A stretch of 64,000 nucleotides of DNA from Epiperipatus broadwayi (GCA_028023455.1 JAQFVV010012423.1:4013753-4077752), one strand, 5' to 3'. Positions 12,700 to 26,066 are shown, numbered from the stretch's first letter. The notes: a model not told the origin generated them from the letters alone. Translations and numbers: made by a program.

Positions 12700-13335
12700 A
12701 TCATTTTAATTATAATCTATTAAAAATTTAAATATTTTATGTATGAATAACACTTATTCATTTGATGCAATGCATAAGACTAACATATTTTTCACTTTTC
12801 AACACAGTCCTAAAATTCTTGTAAAGTATGTCTTTTAATAACCCCATCATTTTTTTTTCCTTTAAATACTTCCGTATCTGCAAAACGTTTGCCTTTAAGA
12901 TATATTTTCACTCAATGAAATAAAAAGAAATTGGATGAAGTAACATTGGGTAAATATTGGTAGATGTATAAGCTGGATCTTATTGTTTTTAATTAAAAAT
13001 TATTTCACACTCAAGGCTTTGTGTGATGACATGTTATTGTAGTAAAGCTTATACTCCCCATTTGTCACAAATTGGGATATTTTTGTTTCCCAGCATCACA
13101 CAAATATTTCAGAAGTTATAGGTAAAACACCTGACTATTATGAGTGAATTCTGAAATACTAATGCTGTTTGCATAAAAAATTCAGCATTATCTTGACATT
13201 GAACTTCACTCCCTATGATGCTTTAGGACATGGCGATTTTCACCTATTTCATTAAACCACTTATAAACTTACCTTTTTCTAGAGCAGCTTGCTTGGGGAA
13301 TGTTTCAAGCATTACTCTTGCTATTTTCCTTAACA
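12700..13335 (-). pseudogene. Mariner-family transposase pseudogene, internally deleted
   Basis: On the minus strand, scattered frames spell mariner blocks in the correct order. KVYKWFNEIGEN (about 13,270-13,230) is the N-terminal helix-turn-helix end. DAGKQKYPNL*QMGS (about 13,100-13,060) precedes the DN box. NNMSSHKALSVK*FLIKNN (about 13,045-12,990) corresponds to the DNA.SHTALSV..FL motif. NFFLFH*VKIYLKGKRFADTE (about 12,940-12,865) corresponds to the D..LF..LK..LKG.RF block, followed by LQEF*DCVEK. The catalytic DN Asp is Asn, and Asp in the last D box is Asn. About 300 bp between the N-terminal domain and the catalytic domain are missing. Several stops and frameshifts are visible. Terminal inverted repeats were not found. 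Confidence 0.78.
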
Positions 13336-13339
13336 GAAA

Positions 13340-14930
13340 ACTAGACTTTCACACTATTTCAATTTTTTTTATCATCACAAAAATTGACAAATAAGCAAGA
13401 TGTACTTAACAAAAAAAATTAATACATAACATTATGATTTCATCTGATAATATCAGCTGGAAAATTGAAGCATAGAGCTTCCTATAAGAGATATATAGAA
13501 GCAAAAACATGTACCACATTGTGCCTATCCCCCCAGAGAATGATTCCATATTTTTGGGTATTGCATCAAATTTATCAATAGTTGTACTACAGAAAAAATA
13601 CTTAATTCATTTAACATTAATAAGCCAATAAGCTAATGTGCATGCGCTTTGTAGATTTAACTATATAAATGAATACTCCCACTTTCCAAACACAAGATAA
13701 AGTCTTTGTAAAAAGATAGAATGAATCCATCTATCTTTTCGACCCAAACATTTATTTATGGGAAAATCTTAAGTATTTAGAAAACATTGCACTACATAAA
13801 ATACATGTCTTGTTTAATTCATTTAAGTATGTTTAACTGTTAACATATCATATTCACATTACAAAAGTAGAAAGAAATATGGTATCTATAATATACATTT
13901 TGAAAAATTAATGAAATTACTGCAATCATAATGTCAATTTATGAACTAGTGCAGTCTGTGATGTTCACACCTTTATTTTACACTTTTTATTTTTATACGT
14001 TTTGCACAAATTATGCTGATGTTGATAAGATGACAAAAAAAAAAAAAACATGTTTTGTTTTTGTATTATATATAAAAACAAAATAAATACAAGTTTTCTT
14101 TATATCCATGAAATTTAAATTATACTAAGTATTTTCTTACTATGCTGCAATGCAATTTTTCATATTACAACAATAAATACAAGTCATATTAATGGCATTG
14201 AATTTATGTAAAAGCATAAGAGATAATTTTTTGAATAGATTTTTTAAAAATCATTTCAAAAAGTATTTGTGATAAGATGGCAATATAATGTTGTTGTTTT
14301 TTTATAGTTCATTGTTTAATTATTTTAGAAACAGTCAATATTAAAAGTAATTACATTTTACAAGTGGGCATTTTTATTATAACCACAATTTAATTAAATT
14401 GTTCACATATGATTCAAAATTTTGCTTCCTATGCAATCTGAGTTTGCATAAATGATGAGTCTGAAAAACAGAATGAAACAAACTGTCAAGTTTATGCATC
14501 AGCAGACCAGCATTTTATAATGCAAATATAATTTGAAACATTAAGTGATGTTAATACTATGCAATTGAATTACTGCTATAATTATGACTGGTGTTGGAAT
14601 CTGGATAAATAATGAAAATTTATTTAGATTATAAGCAAGCTCAGATTTCTTTCTGTATTTAGGTAGAGTCAACACAAATGGCCACTAATGTCTTATGTAG
14701 AAAGCAAATCATAAAGGCAAATAATAAAACTAATCTAGTGAAAAACTTTCTTTGCAGTGAAATCTTTTCCTCTGTATCTATTATAATAAGATGTCTGCAT
14801 TGCAATGTGTATCATTGATATATTATATTTTTGTGGATTTTTAACCTAATATATATTCAAATAAAGATGAGACAACAAACAGGTATTATTGACATCATTG
14901 AAATTAAGAGACTGAAATGTAATTACTGTA
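13340..14930. other. AT-rich DNA, no recognisable gene
   Basis: Only low-complexity tracts, such as a poly-A around 14,035-14,050. No motif recognised. Confidence 0.6.
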
Positions 14931-14949
14931 GCCATAGTTTAAAAGATAT

Positions 14950-15130
14950 AAAAACAGTTTTCATCTTAAAATGAATACTAAGAGACGGAAAACCACCTAA
15001 AAGAACACATATGAGATGAATAGATAAGATTAAGACTTTGCTGAACTGATGCAGAGAAAAGAAGTTATAGATTAGAAAAGGCTTTTAATTGAGGAAACTA
15101 CTCTGAAATGGATCAACAATGATAAATAAA
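14950..15130 (+). pseudogene. Possible LINE reverse-transcriptase C-terminal relic
   Basis: Translation gives DGKPPKRTHMR*IDKIKTLLN*CREKKL*IRKGF. This resembles the GRPPxRWxDxIK...W...A.DR..W tail at the end of RTE/jockey-type LINE proteins. It is short, contains several stops and has no neighbouring RT domain, so it could be chance. Confidence 0.3.
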
Positions 15131-15134
15131 AATG

Positions 15135-17530
15135 GTATTGCTTATTATGTGTATTTATCTGCCATGCCTACTATTCAGAATTCAAATATATGTAGATATT
15201 TTTATGTACAAGCAGATAATTTTTAAAGGTAGCTAATTTGCAGATACTCCACATTATTATTATATTATTGTCAGTAAATTAATTAGTAATTGTGTATCTT
15301 TCAATTATTAACTAAATGGAAAAGCAAAAAATAAATGCACTGGATCCTAAACAACCAGTAGTTATATTTAGTATATTATGTAATTTATATTTTCTACTAT
15401 TCTGTGAAAGAATTTTGAAAAGATTTTTGCCTTATAGTTAACTATTTATATATGTTTCGTATTTTATAGTTTTAGAAAAGATACAAATACATCGAAAAAA
15501 AAAAAAAAAAACTTTTTTTTGTAAAAACAAAAAAAGATTTTCAATTTAATAATAAACTGATAAATTAAATTTGATAGTTCTATTATTAATTTATTTGTTT
15601 TATTTTTTAGCAATTGATAGCACATCATTCTTTTCATTTAAAATAAATAAAATACCTTATAAAAGAATGACTAGTAAAGATATATTACATACAGCAATAA
15701 TAAAATAAATTAAAATAAAGTATAAATTTTATTGAATTCTATATTTTCCAACAATCAGAATATTAAATATAGTTTTATTAAATTATTGTAAAATTTAAAT
15801 AATTGATAAAATTAATTGAATTTGAAAATGTAATTCAAAAACATATAACAAAGTTAAGATTATACTTAAAGTAAAATACTGAAAAATTATTAAATTTAAA
15901 ATAAATATCATATTACAATATTAAAATCATATTTTGAATGGATTTACAATTAGTATAATGAATAATAGTTATAATAATAAATTTATAATTCTGGCTTTTA
16001 ATGACATAAAAGAATAATCGAATATTTTATTTAACAGTTCATATAGAAGTTTGAGAACCGGAAGTGTGGACGGTGATCCATCGATTTGAATTTCAGAGTT
16101 TACCCTTCTATTATTACATCAAATAATTCTCATCATTGGATTATTATCTGTTGTTATTATAACTTTCTACTTACTCTGCATTGTTATGTTTCATATTGAC
16201 AATCATTATAAACACTAATTAATTTTATTATTTAAAACAAGCTTTGCATTTTAAATAAATAGAATAAATATTTACTTAATGGGATATTTTCTTATCTTTT
16301 ATAACTTTCACTTTGTAAAACTGAATAATGTACTTTTCACATTTATTTATTAACATCTAAAACAATTTATAATCAAAATTTCACGTCATTACTTTATGTT
16401 GATGGCTATTTTTTTAAAAAAATAAATAAATAAATTGAAATGTTATTGCAAAACTCCACAGATTTATCTTTGTAGTGCAGCAGTTATTCTTAGTGCAATA
16501 ATAATAACTTCGGTAATATTTTTGCTATGTTGTTTGTCATGACAAATGATTTAAAAGATCAAAAGTTCCTTCTGTAGTTTGTACAACATTCTCAAGAGTA
16601 AATAGTGACTATTTAAAAAAATAAAATAAACTTAGCAAATGATGTTGCATCAATTGTAGATGTCACTTTTGATAGGTTGCTAATAATAAATTACTTATAA
16701 CCAGAATTTGTTTCTGATTGGAGATTAAATTCAATTATATTAGAGGCTTGATTATCTTGTTTTATTGCAACATTTTATATAGAGACGTTCTCCAAATACT
16801 CTATAATTATTTTCTATAGTTTATAATTTTCATTAAAATAAGTATTTTATTTAAGAATAAATTTATTTTTGCCAAATGTGAACACATGTGGAACCATTAC
16901 TTTTTATTACTGATTTAATCGAATTGACTTTTTATGCTCTTTTATACATTTTTAATAGTATATCTGTCTGTCTGTCTATCTATATATTTATTACTTATTA
17001 TTTATATATCTATCTATTTACCAAATTATTTATCTATTCCTTTCTATATATTCAATTTTCTATCCATCCTTACCTATCTATCTCTCTGCCTGTGTGTTTG
17101 TTATCTACCAATAATGATAAATTCCAAATTATCTGCCAATAATGATATACCTTTAAAATAATAGATTCAATGATATCACAAAAACAAATTAACATAAATA
17201 TTGATTACAATATATTATCATCATATTTTTCAAATTTTATGGAGCATTCTTAATAAAAATTGTTCATAAAATATCATTGTCTGCTTATAATAAATGTGAA
17301 AAATAATGATCTAATTCATTGAAATAATTATATCACTGTGATTAAATATTCTATCTTTTAATGTTGGAAACACCGCAACAAAATACTGTAAATTCTTAAT
17401 CAAGTATTTATAGTAACTCAATAAATTGATAATCATGAAGCTAAAAGTTGTTGAATATTTTTTTTCCAATCATTGGTTGATAAAGAACTTAAGTTTCTTT
17501 ATAAATATATATTGAATTAAATATTTCTGT
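15135..17530. other. AT-rich DNA with small simple repeats
   Basis: No gene recognised. There is an imperfect TCTG/TCTA tract around 16,963-17,080 and a poly-A around 15,496. The open frames at 16,888-17,161 are this pyrimidine tract read in two frames. Confidence 0.6.
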
Positions 17531-17532
17531 GA

Positions 17533-17713
<181 letters not shown>

Positions 17714-17999
17714 AGAATAGAAATGAAGAGATAATAACTATGTAAATAGAAATAACCTTCAACCTTTGATCTTACTAGGAAATTATAGTATTTATGTATA
17801 GACATGCTATACCTTTTTACATCCATATCAGCCTATCAATAACCTTCTAATCTTGCAATGTCATCAAATAATGTGTACATCAGAAAACTCAAGTGATAAA
17901 TTTGTCAAAACTGATCACATGTACACATAATTTTACATTTTCACAAGCTTTAAATAGTTATTGGCAGACTGATATGAATGTAAAAAGTTATAATAGCTC

Positions 18000-19020
18000 T
18001 AATACATAACACTAATTGAACCATTTTTAACAATATGAGAAATATAAATTTATATACACAAATAATAAAAACACATTGTTGTGAGTTTTTAAAATACCTC
18101 CCTCCATAATGTATAGGATCTGCCATTGCACTATGGCCAACAATTCCCAAATTTTATTTAAAATTTAAAAAAATATTACATATATTAACTCTGGCATAAA
18201 ATTACTAAATGGGCACTAAAGCAAAATTATCAAAAAATAATAGTACATAAGCAAAATAAAAGAAATACCACATATAATCTATCACTTAAATATGTATATT
18301 AATTATAAAAATAATAAGTATAGTAATTACAAAATGGATAGTAAAGCAAAGAAAAAATATACTATTTTTATTAACTATAGCAGAAAAGTAAAAAAATGGA
18401 CAGATCAAAAGAAAACAATCTATGTGTAAATCAGATTTTTAAAAATGGAGAGTTAAAGCATATCTTTACATGATATAACAGTTGAATGGGATCTTAATTG
18501 AGAAATATCTATTTGTTAAAAAAAAACAGAAAAAGCAATTGGTAAACTTTTATTAAAAAGGAATCAATGAGATGGATTGATAATTTTACTATAGTACAGA
18601 ATATAAACATATACACAGAATATAAACAAACATGCCATCTTTGTGCTGCTGGAATGTCATAGCTTTTTAGTTTTATATGCTTTATAAGTAAAAAAAAAAT
18701 GTAAAATTTTATTAAAACAGAATCAATTAATGGACTTTTTTTTTTAATTTGTCCAGAATGCAAACAAAAGCATCATCTTTTTATGACCATCATGCCAGAG
18801 TTAATATATGTAGTATTTATTTTAAGTAAAATTTGGTAATTTATGTCCATGTTGCAATGACAGATTCTTTACCTTGTGTCAGGGATGGAGGGGAGATGGT
18901 TTTGATAGCACAAAATATCATTTTAAAAACTTACAACTACCTGCTTTAATTTGTATTGTAATATGTTTTTATTATTTTTGTGTATAAATTTATCACTTAA
19001 GTTTGTAAGAAATTCCAGTG
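18000..19020. repeat. Complex ~1-kb inverted repeat with internal tandem motifs
   Basis: The left arm (about 18,000-18,205) is the diverged reverse complement of the right arm (about 18,780-19,020). Matched blocks include TATTAACTCTGGCAT, AATTTATACACAAA.AATAATAAAAAC, GAGTTTTTAAAAT, CTCCCTCCAT and ATCTGCCATTGCA. The interior repeats related blocks in the same direction, for example TTTTATTAAAA.GAATCAAT near 18,550 and 18,705. It also repeats AATATAAACAAACATGCC-like pieces. No transposase and no clean target duplication seen. It could be an old foldback transposon or an inverted satellite array. Confidence 0.65.
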
Positions 19021-19029
19021 TTCCCATTA

Positions 19030-21660
19030 TTTAAAAAGATCACAGTATTTATTTCACAGGATAGCAAAGTTAAAAATTTATTACCAAACAATATGGATGT
19101 GAAAAGGCATAGCAGATTTAATACACAAGTACCAAAATTATTAGTTACTACTAATTGATAATTTTTGGTAACATCAAAGTTTAAAGTTTATTTCTATTTA
19201 CATGTATATTACATCCTTTCTATTCTTTATTATATATTAAATTATAATTACAATAAATATTTTTAAATGTATACACTTTTTAAGAGGAATATTGGTTGAA
19301 ACATATGTAATATTATAAAAAATAAAAACCATAAGATTAGTACCCATAATAATGTGATTACCCCACACCACCACCATTAGTTACAATTATATTATACTAC
19401 AAGAAGATTTACTTTTTTTAATTTTTAATGTACTGTAAATATATATACGCATGGCATGACCAGATTAGTCAGATGTTATTCCAATTTAAATTACAATTGA
19501 TAGACAACAATTTCACAATCAGTAACTAAATGATTAACTATATTGGCAGAGGGCTGGTTATGTGAAAAACAAAACTCTAAGTTTGCTTGAATTATAAAAA
19601 GTTTTACAATAATTTTGATAGAATTCAATCAATTGTACCTTTACTATTTTGGCATATGTTATAACTTCTTTCTTTTATAGTTCAATTTAGATTGGTATTT
19701 TCAAATATAGCTAGAAGTTAATTTTTTAAAAAAATTGGGGAAAAAATAACGAAAGCTATTTTTAGTTAATATTATTTAAAACGTTTTGTTAATAAGAACT
19801 GTTGATTTTGTGAATAAATAATTAAACAAAAATTTAATTTGGAGAAGTTAATATTCTTAAATTTGTAAATAAGATAACAGTATGTTCAGATATTTATTTG
19901 AAAGCAAACATTAAAGAAACACTGACTTTTTTTTTACTTCTTGAATGTCATTGTCTAACAATTATACCTTTGTATGTATTTTTTTCATTATTTGATTAGT
20001 ATTAACATAAATGAGTTTAAATGAATTAGTAAAACGATCATATTTGATGCCAGATTACATACAATATTTTTCACATCGTTTACTCAATAAGACAACTTTT
20101 GCTGTTATACATGTCAAATTATGAACATTTTTATCTACAATTTCAATGCAATAACAGTGAATGAATTGCTTGTTTAAATGTGATTTGGTTGTTAATAAAG
20201 ATATCTTTAAATATTAAATAGCTGTTACCAGGCATTATTTAAATCACTGCATTAAGAAGCTTTAAATGCTTTAAATTTTGTGTAATCAAGTTTTTTGGGG
20301 TTATTGGTTCAGATATTTAAGAATAGCGGTAGTTATGAATTTAATATATTCTTAGTCACTGTTTCAGGAATATTTCTTACATAATTCCACACTAGAATTA
20401 ATATAATCTAATAAGTGTGTGACATCTGTTTTCACTTACACAGACAATGACACTAGTTACACTGAACATCAAAAGTGTTATTTGATTAAATAGAAGAATT
20501 CTTTTAATGTATAAATTTAGACTCATTTTCAAATCATTTAAAAATTCTGTGAATATTTAATTAATCCAAATTACTATCAAAATTATAAGCATTCATAAGA
20601 ACTTAAAATATGACCTCTTATATGTATATAGAATATAGAATGAAAGCTCTATTTAAATATGAAACCATGTAGGGTAAAGTAATTAGACAATCAACTGTTT
20701 CAAAGGGTTAATAATAATAATAATTATTATTATTTCTTAAATAATATAGTACAATGGATCTAATATAATATAAAATGCCTATTTCTTTTTAATGTGGGTT
20801 TTGCATCATCACTATCCTATCATCTTCTATTTATTTGCTCTTCACCAGCATCCACTTGGTTGGATTTTATCATAGCTCACGTAGCATATTTTTTATTCAT
20901 TCACCAGTGAATAGGCAAATTTTTTGTATAATTTTTGTTAAAAATACCTTATTGCTGAATTAATATCAACAATAAATAATTTATTATATTATAAATTTCA
21001 ATTAAATTTCAAATCAAATTATTCATTAATGTTATGCAAATAATTAATGGTATATATTTTATATTCTTGCATATTAACTTTTAAATTATTATACTGTAAT
21101 CACCTTTATAACTTCTGGTAGCAGTTTACATCTTCAATTTATTATAACTATATAATGAATTTTTTTATATATTTTGTAGATCCTTATAACTTTACTTTTG
21201 AAAAAAAAATGTGTTGTTAATTTCACTAGTTGTTGCACTAAAAGAATGTTTCCAGGATGAATTATATTTAGTTTAATTAGTCTGGTTATTCAGGAATGTA
21301 ATCTACCATGCAATAGTGAATGAGTATGTCATTATAACTCTTAATAAATGAACATCATAATGCAATCCATTTGATAACCAAAAAATATAAAATATCACCA
21401 AAAGACTTACTAACAACAAAATTTCTAAGGGTCAATATAATCTCATAAAATTCTGAATATCATATAGTCTATAGGTTTTTATTTTTAATACACCTAAAAA
21501 TAAATATTAAAAATCTAAACTAGTCAATAAAAGTGCCACAAATTCAAAATTAAGCAAGACTATCCAAAGGAAAAAACAAATGGAAAACATAACCAATGGA
21601 TTCACTGCTGAAACAGTCTTTTCAAAGGCAAAGTTAATTTGAGTTATATAAAAATAAGTA
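19030..21660. other. AT-rich DNA, no recognisable gene
   Basis: Nothing recognised apart from a short palindromic (AAT)n/(ATT)n at about 20,708-20,735. Confidence 0.6.
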
Positions 21661-21672
21661 AATATTTCACAG

Positions 21673-22141
21673 CAGGGGAGAAAAATAGTAGCCCAAGGGC
21701 CACATGCAGCCCACCAAGACAATCAGAAAAATCCACCTTGAACTGAAATTTCCTTCCTGTGTGCAACTGAAGATTTGTCTCATATTTTCCACTAGGGTGA
21801 CCCTGTCAATAAACGTGCAGTGTAGATATTATCTGCAGTGCTTTTCCAATTGATCTGGTTAATTTCAATTTTGTCTTTGCATTAGCAAATATATAAATTT
21901 CCAAATTTAGTGAAACCATGAACCTTCCAAAAAAATGTAAAATCGGTGATGAATATCATGTGTTTAATGAAGAATGGACAAACAAATATTTTTTTGGTAA
22001 TACAAGGAATAAAGCAGTGTCTTTATTGTGTCATGAAACAAGGTGCAGTCCTCTGCTAACCTTCACTTCCATAAAGTGGTCCCCGATGCATCCTGCTGTC
22101 AATCTCTGTGGCCCCTGAGCCAAAACAATTGCCCACCCCTG
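21673..22141 (+). mobile_element. Internally deleted hAT transposon with terminal repeats and 8-bp target duplication
   Basis: The ends are CAGGGGAGAAAA...GGGCCACATG on the left and, reversed, CAGGGGTGGGCAA...GGGGCCACAG on the right. These are typical hAT ends of the CAGGGGTGGGCAA type. The flanking octamers TTTCACAG (21,665-21,672) and CTTTACAG (22,142-22,149) differ at two positions, which fits an aged 8-bp target duplication. The 469-bp element keeps only the transposase N-terminus and has lost the catalytic domain, so any movement would need a related transposase in trans. Confidence 0.8.
21918..22049 (+). pseudogene. hAT transposase N-terminal fragment (BED-type zinc-finger region)
   Basis: The ATG at 21,918 opens MNLPKKCKIGDEYHVFNEEWTNKYFF, followed by KAVSLLCHE. 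This matches the start of hAT transposases of the GTF2I/ZBED-like group: KKRK.D.E...F...W...YFF......VCL.C.E. The Cys-X2-Cys zinc knuckle is reduced to one Cys (LLCHE). After about residue 40 the frame runs directly into the 3' terminal repeat, so the DNA-binding, catalytic and dimerisation parts are deleted. The frame closes at 22,118 within the terminal repeat. Confidence 0.72.
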
Positions 22142-22179
22142 CTTTACAGCATATTAAATTTTTGGATCCAAAACATTTT

Positions 22180-23150
22180 ACTATCAAAGAAAATTCATAC
22201 ATATTATTTTTGAAATACAAACGTAATTCATATATTTGGAGTCTAAATTTGGTATAGGGGATTTGAACACAGACATTCAAGCTCCCTCCAGCTATCCACT
22301 CTATCTCATATAACAAATACACATGATCATACACCTGCAAAAAAGATCAATGATCTTCAGTATATGTATTTTATGCTGAACCAGCACTTACAATTTGGTC
22401 CAGGTTGTCATCTCCTCAGTGCTTAGTTTATATTAAGATAGAAAAAAACTTTAATGGTCAGGCTTCAATGTACTCCATCTTCCAACTCTTCAGCCATCCA
22501 TAAGATTGAAAATCTGATGATGGTACACCAAAATGCCTTGTTGATACTGATATTATTGTAATGCTCATTTTAAATTTAAGTCAATCTGACCCCACATATA
22601 TAGGACCTTGTCTATTCAAATACACAGAAGAAGAATGGACTGGATATAAGCTGCATCGGTAATATTTTTGAAATACAACCATAATTCATTAACTTGGAGT
22701 TTAAATGGTATACAGGGATTTTGAATACAGATTTTCAAGCTGCCTTCACTCTATCTCATATAACAGATACATCTCATATTGATTCTATGAGATATAATGG
22801 ATAACTGAAAGGAGCTTGAAAGTCTGTATTCATATTCCCTATATAACATTTCATTTCCAAGTATACAAATTGTGTTTGTATTTCAAAAATATTACAAATT
22901 CAGCTGGTATTCTTCCCAACTCTCTTGTGTGTATTTCAATGTACTATGTCCTATACATGCAAGGTCAGAGTGACTTAAGTTTAACATGGGCATGACAATA
23001 ATTTCATCATCTACAAGGGATTTTGTGTACCATAATCATGACTAAAGAGTTGGAGGATGGAGTAGATTGATGCCTGTTCAATAAAGTTTGAAGATTTGCT
23101 ACCTTAATATAAACCAAGCACTTGAAGCAGATGATCTGATGCTCAGATCC
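22180..23150. repeat. tRNA-related repeat family, copies in alternating orientation
   Basis: Block 22,390-22,770 is the diverged reverse complement of 22,790-23,140. Shared pieces include TTTATATTAAG, CTTCAATGTACTCCATC, CCAACTCTTCAGCCATCC, AGCTGCCTTCACT and TCTCATATAACAGATAC. A third copy of one segment (22,180-22,330) repeats 22,663-22,770 directly. Read on the minus strand at 22,300-22,245, the segment has tRNA-like promoter blocks: GGATAGCTGGAGGGAGC, then GTGTTCAAATCCC. It is therefore probably SINE-related. Other copies lie at 29,377-29,545 and 40,965-41,620. Confidence 0.65.
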
Positions 23151-23159
23151 TGCTTCACA

Positions 23160-24157
23160 GCCCACATCCAATCTCTTACCATCTAACTATGTTCAAACCT
23201 GTCTTTATGCATGCATATATATCTAATAATACATATATTTCTTTTTGTCTTATTATTGTAACGCAAATCATGTAAATGCTGATACATCTTAAATCTAAAA
23301 CCATTTTTAATAAATAAATATGTAATATTGTTGTGTGTATGCATGTGTAAATAATAAATATATATTTCAGTGTAGGAAATTGCTAACTAATCATTAAAAA
23401 CTAGGTTATATATAAATTGTACCTAAAATCATATATGAAACTTATTATTTTTCATATTTAATTTAGCAGTCAGAAATGATGCAATTCTTTTAAAAAGTCT
23501 CTTGAAAACAATTACCCGGAAATGCCCCTTAGTTAAAAGTAAAAAAATTACAATTTTGTAATATTAAATAAACCCATTAGTGGAAATTTTGTCCATGCCA
23601 GCTTGTTTTAAAATCATAAGACTTATTTTAAAACAATCGTTCGAGAAACTGATAACAGAATTGCAATGTTTCAAAAGTCTTACTAGATAAGAAAGTATCC
23701 AGTCAAATGATTCCAGATGTACCTTAAGTGCCTAAACCGCCTCAGGTCCAGCAGTAGTTGCTAGGTTACATCATCAAAATAGAAGTATAAATACTGCTGG
23801 ATTTGAATCCAAAAAGAAGAGGAGACCACAAAATTATGATGTTGCTATACATAATCCATGTCAATTTTAATTTTAATCAAATGTGCTGTGAGTAGGGGAA
23901 ATTTAACCTTCCCCTGCATTCAGATATGCTTTTCCCATAAGTAAAGCTCTGCATCCCATACTGATAAACTTTAAATATTTTTCCGGTAAAAGTGAAATGC
24001 TACTTACCATATATTATTGCAACCCTAGATCTAGTGAACCAATGCCGATGGATTGACTTGTATCAAAATTGATCTTCCAGATAGCAAGGTAAAAAGAACT
24101 TTAGTCACTCATAATTGTCAAATCCGGCCTCCTTTGTAAGATTTATTCTGTTTTCTG

Positions 24158-24194
<37 letters not shown>

Positions 24195-24880
24195 TGTCTT
24201 CAAAGTATGTAACTCTTTATAACTCTATATAACTTATTACTATTTAGACTCTTATAAAATGTTTTCTTTTCTTTTATTTCCATGTGGCAGATAATTTTAG
24301 TTTATATTTATGTATTTATGTTTTAAAAAATAAAAATGCAAATAATATTTCTAAAATCGCCAGCACATAATTTATTTTCATTTTGCCCACCCATCATTTA
24401 TCAGGTAATTAATTCATAACTTAATCAAAACAAGTCTTATTCGACTTGCCCAGGTGCTAGCGATATTTGGATAAACAAATTAATTACTTTCTATGTTTGC
24501 TATAAAAAAAACAGATTAACATCTGTTTTATAAAGGTTTTTCCTTTCTAAATAATGTACTATTTCTTATTATCAATTTATGTTATATATGTAAACCCAAC
24601 ATAGCTATTACCACCACCCATTTATTTTTGTATTAATTTATATATTTTCATAAAAATGCATTTATTAACTGAGATTGAGATTTGTTAAATGTGTGGGAAG
24701 TTATGAATAATATTAAGTAACATGGAGGGGGGAATCTTCAGATCTTGAAATTTTATATTTAATTAAAATTATTATCCATGTTTGTTTAAAGAAGAAACCA
24801 TACCATTATGCCGGGTATTTCACAATTTATGGGCAGTAAATAAGTTAAGATAATCTTTAAAACTATTTATGCTTCATTAT
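23160..24880. other. AT-rich DNA, no recognisable gene; (AT)n at 24,162-24,190
   Basis: The stretch around 23,700-24,130 is somewhat less AT-rich and holds a TATAAATAC at about 23,787, but I see no coding frame or RNA gene. Confidence 0.55.
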
Positions 24881-24893
24881 TCCCAAGCATTGC

Positions 24894-25391
24894 ATGCATA
24901 TAGGCCACTTCGTTTCATATATATTCGTGCTTCTCTCTTACATGGAGGTATTCGCTAAGTCAAGCCCCATCGTAGTTCTCAATGTTCTTGAACCAGGCTG
25001 CAAAACCACCCTGGGGACATATTTGGTCGTATGTGCAATATGTGGATCACTCTGGGAAATCCAGCCCAATAAAGGCATTACCGACCACCCTTCATCTCAA
25101 CACCGATCCTGCCTACATTTGCAGAGGAAATCGGTAAATTTCATTAATCAAATTCATGAAGCACACTCCAGGATCCATAATTGGACCACCCCAATCTGCT
25201 TCCATGCACGCACTGCCTTTCAGTGTATTATTAGTCACCCAGGAATAGCCATAAGTCATAATGTGATGATTTCTCTAAACAGACATATATTTCCATTATT
25301 TTACTATGCGTGTCAGTACAATAAATTTCTTCTCATTCATATAAGTATTCATTATCTGTCCTGCCCATTAATCATTTACAAATCAAATTAA
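24894..25391 (+). other. GC-richer patch with a 165-codon open frame, unidentified
   Basis: This is the most GC-rich 400 bp of the single-copy part of the window. The plus strand is open for 165 codons from ATG 24,894. The translation has a hydrophobic start and six scattered cysteines, but no domain I know. The minus strand has a 48-codon frame (25,259-25,113: MTYGYSWVTNN..ADWGGPIMDPGVCF) that looks at least as protein-like. Stops are rarer where GC is high, so length alone is weak evidence. It may be a decayed element fragment or an exon relic. No promoter, splice or family evidence supports a functional gene. Confidence 0.25.
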
Positions 25392-26065
25392 TTATGATAT
25401 TGAATAAAAACAAAATGTAATATTTGTTTGTTAAACTATTTTCTTTTAAGTCAGGTAAATGCTCTTTTCATTTCTCTGGGGGTGGAATAGTATTTTAGTA
25501 ATACATTTCCAATAGTGCTAATTTCTTAAGTCATATACATATATTATAGGCATAGCCGCAAATATCAGGTTATATCTGAATTATATATATATATAATACT
25601 TATGAGGCTAGTGTCAGATAAATAACCCGACGTATTTATTTGTTATTAATCTAATAAATCTTAAAATATATACATCAACTCTTGAATCATTCTTTCTTTT
25701 ATTTAATTTAATATCCATTTATTCGTTATGTTCCATATGACTAGATGATCTTCTCTAAATATATAATTAATATGCAAGGTCACGAGCCTTTGTTGCTTCC
25801 AGATTATAGTGTGTTTTTAAGTTAGTCTATCATTAAAATTTAGCCTAGAGTCTTTTTGTGTCTCCGATGAGTGATGCCAGTGGTGAGAAGTAAATTAAAT
25901 CGATATCATCAGGATTGTTGCTCATAATGTTATAGATCTGGGAAATAGGCAAATAGGGCAGAGTTCATGAGTGTTCCTGACTTATGTATCTTGAGCATGA
26001 TTGGATTCAAGGTACTTTTTCCTAGATGCTACATCTTGTTACATGAACATACAAATCCGACCGGT

Positions 26066-26066
<1 letters not shown>

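Noticed and set aside
16888-17161. Overlapping hydrophobic open frames resembling membrane peptides
   Set aside because: They derive from a TCTG/TCTA/TTTA simple repeat read in two frames.
22512-22535. CTGATGA followed by TGG...CCA, hammerhead-like
   Set aside because: GAAA is missing after the hairpin (AAATG instead), and other copies of the repeat do not keep CTGATGA.
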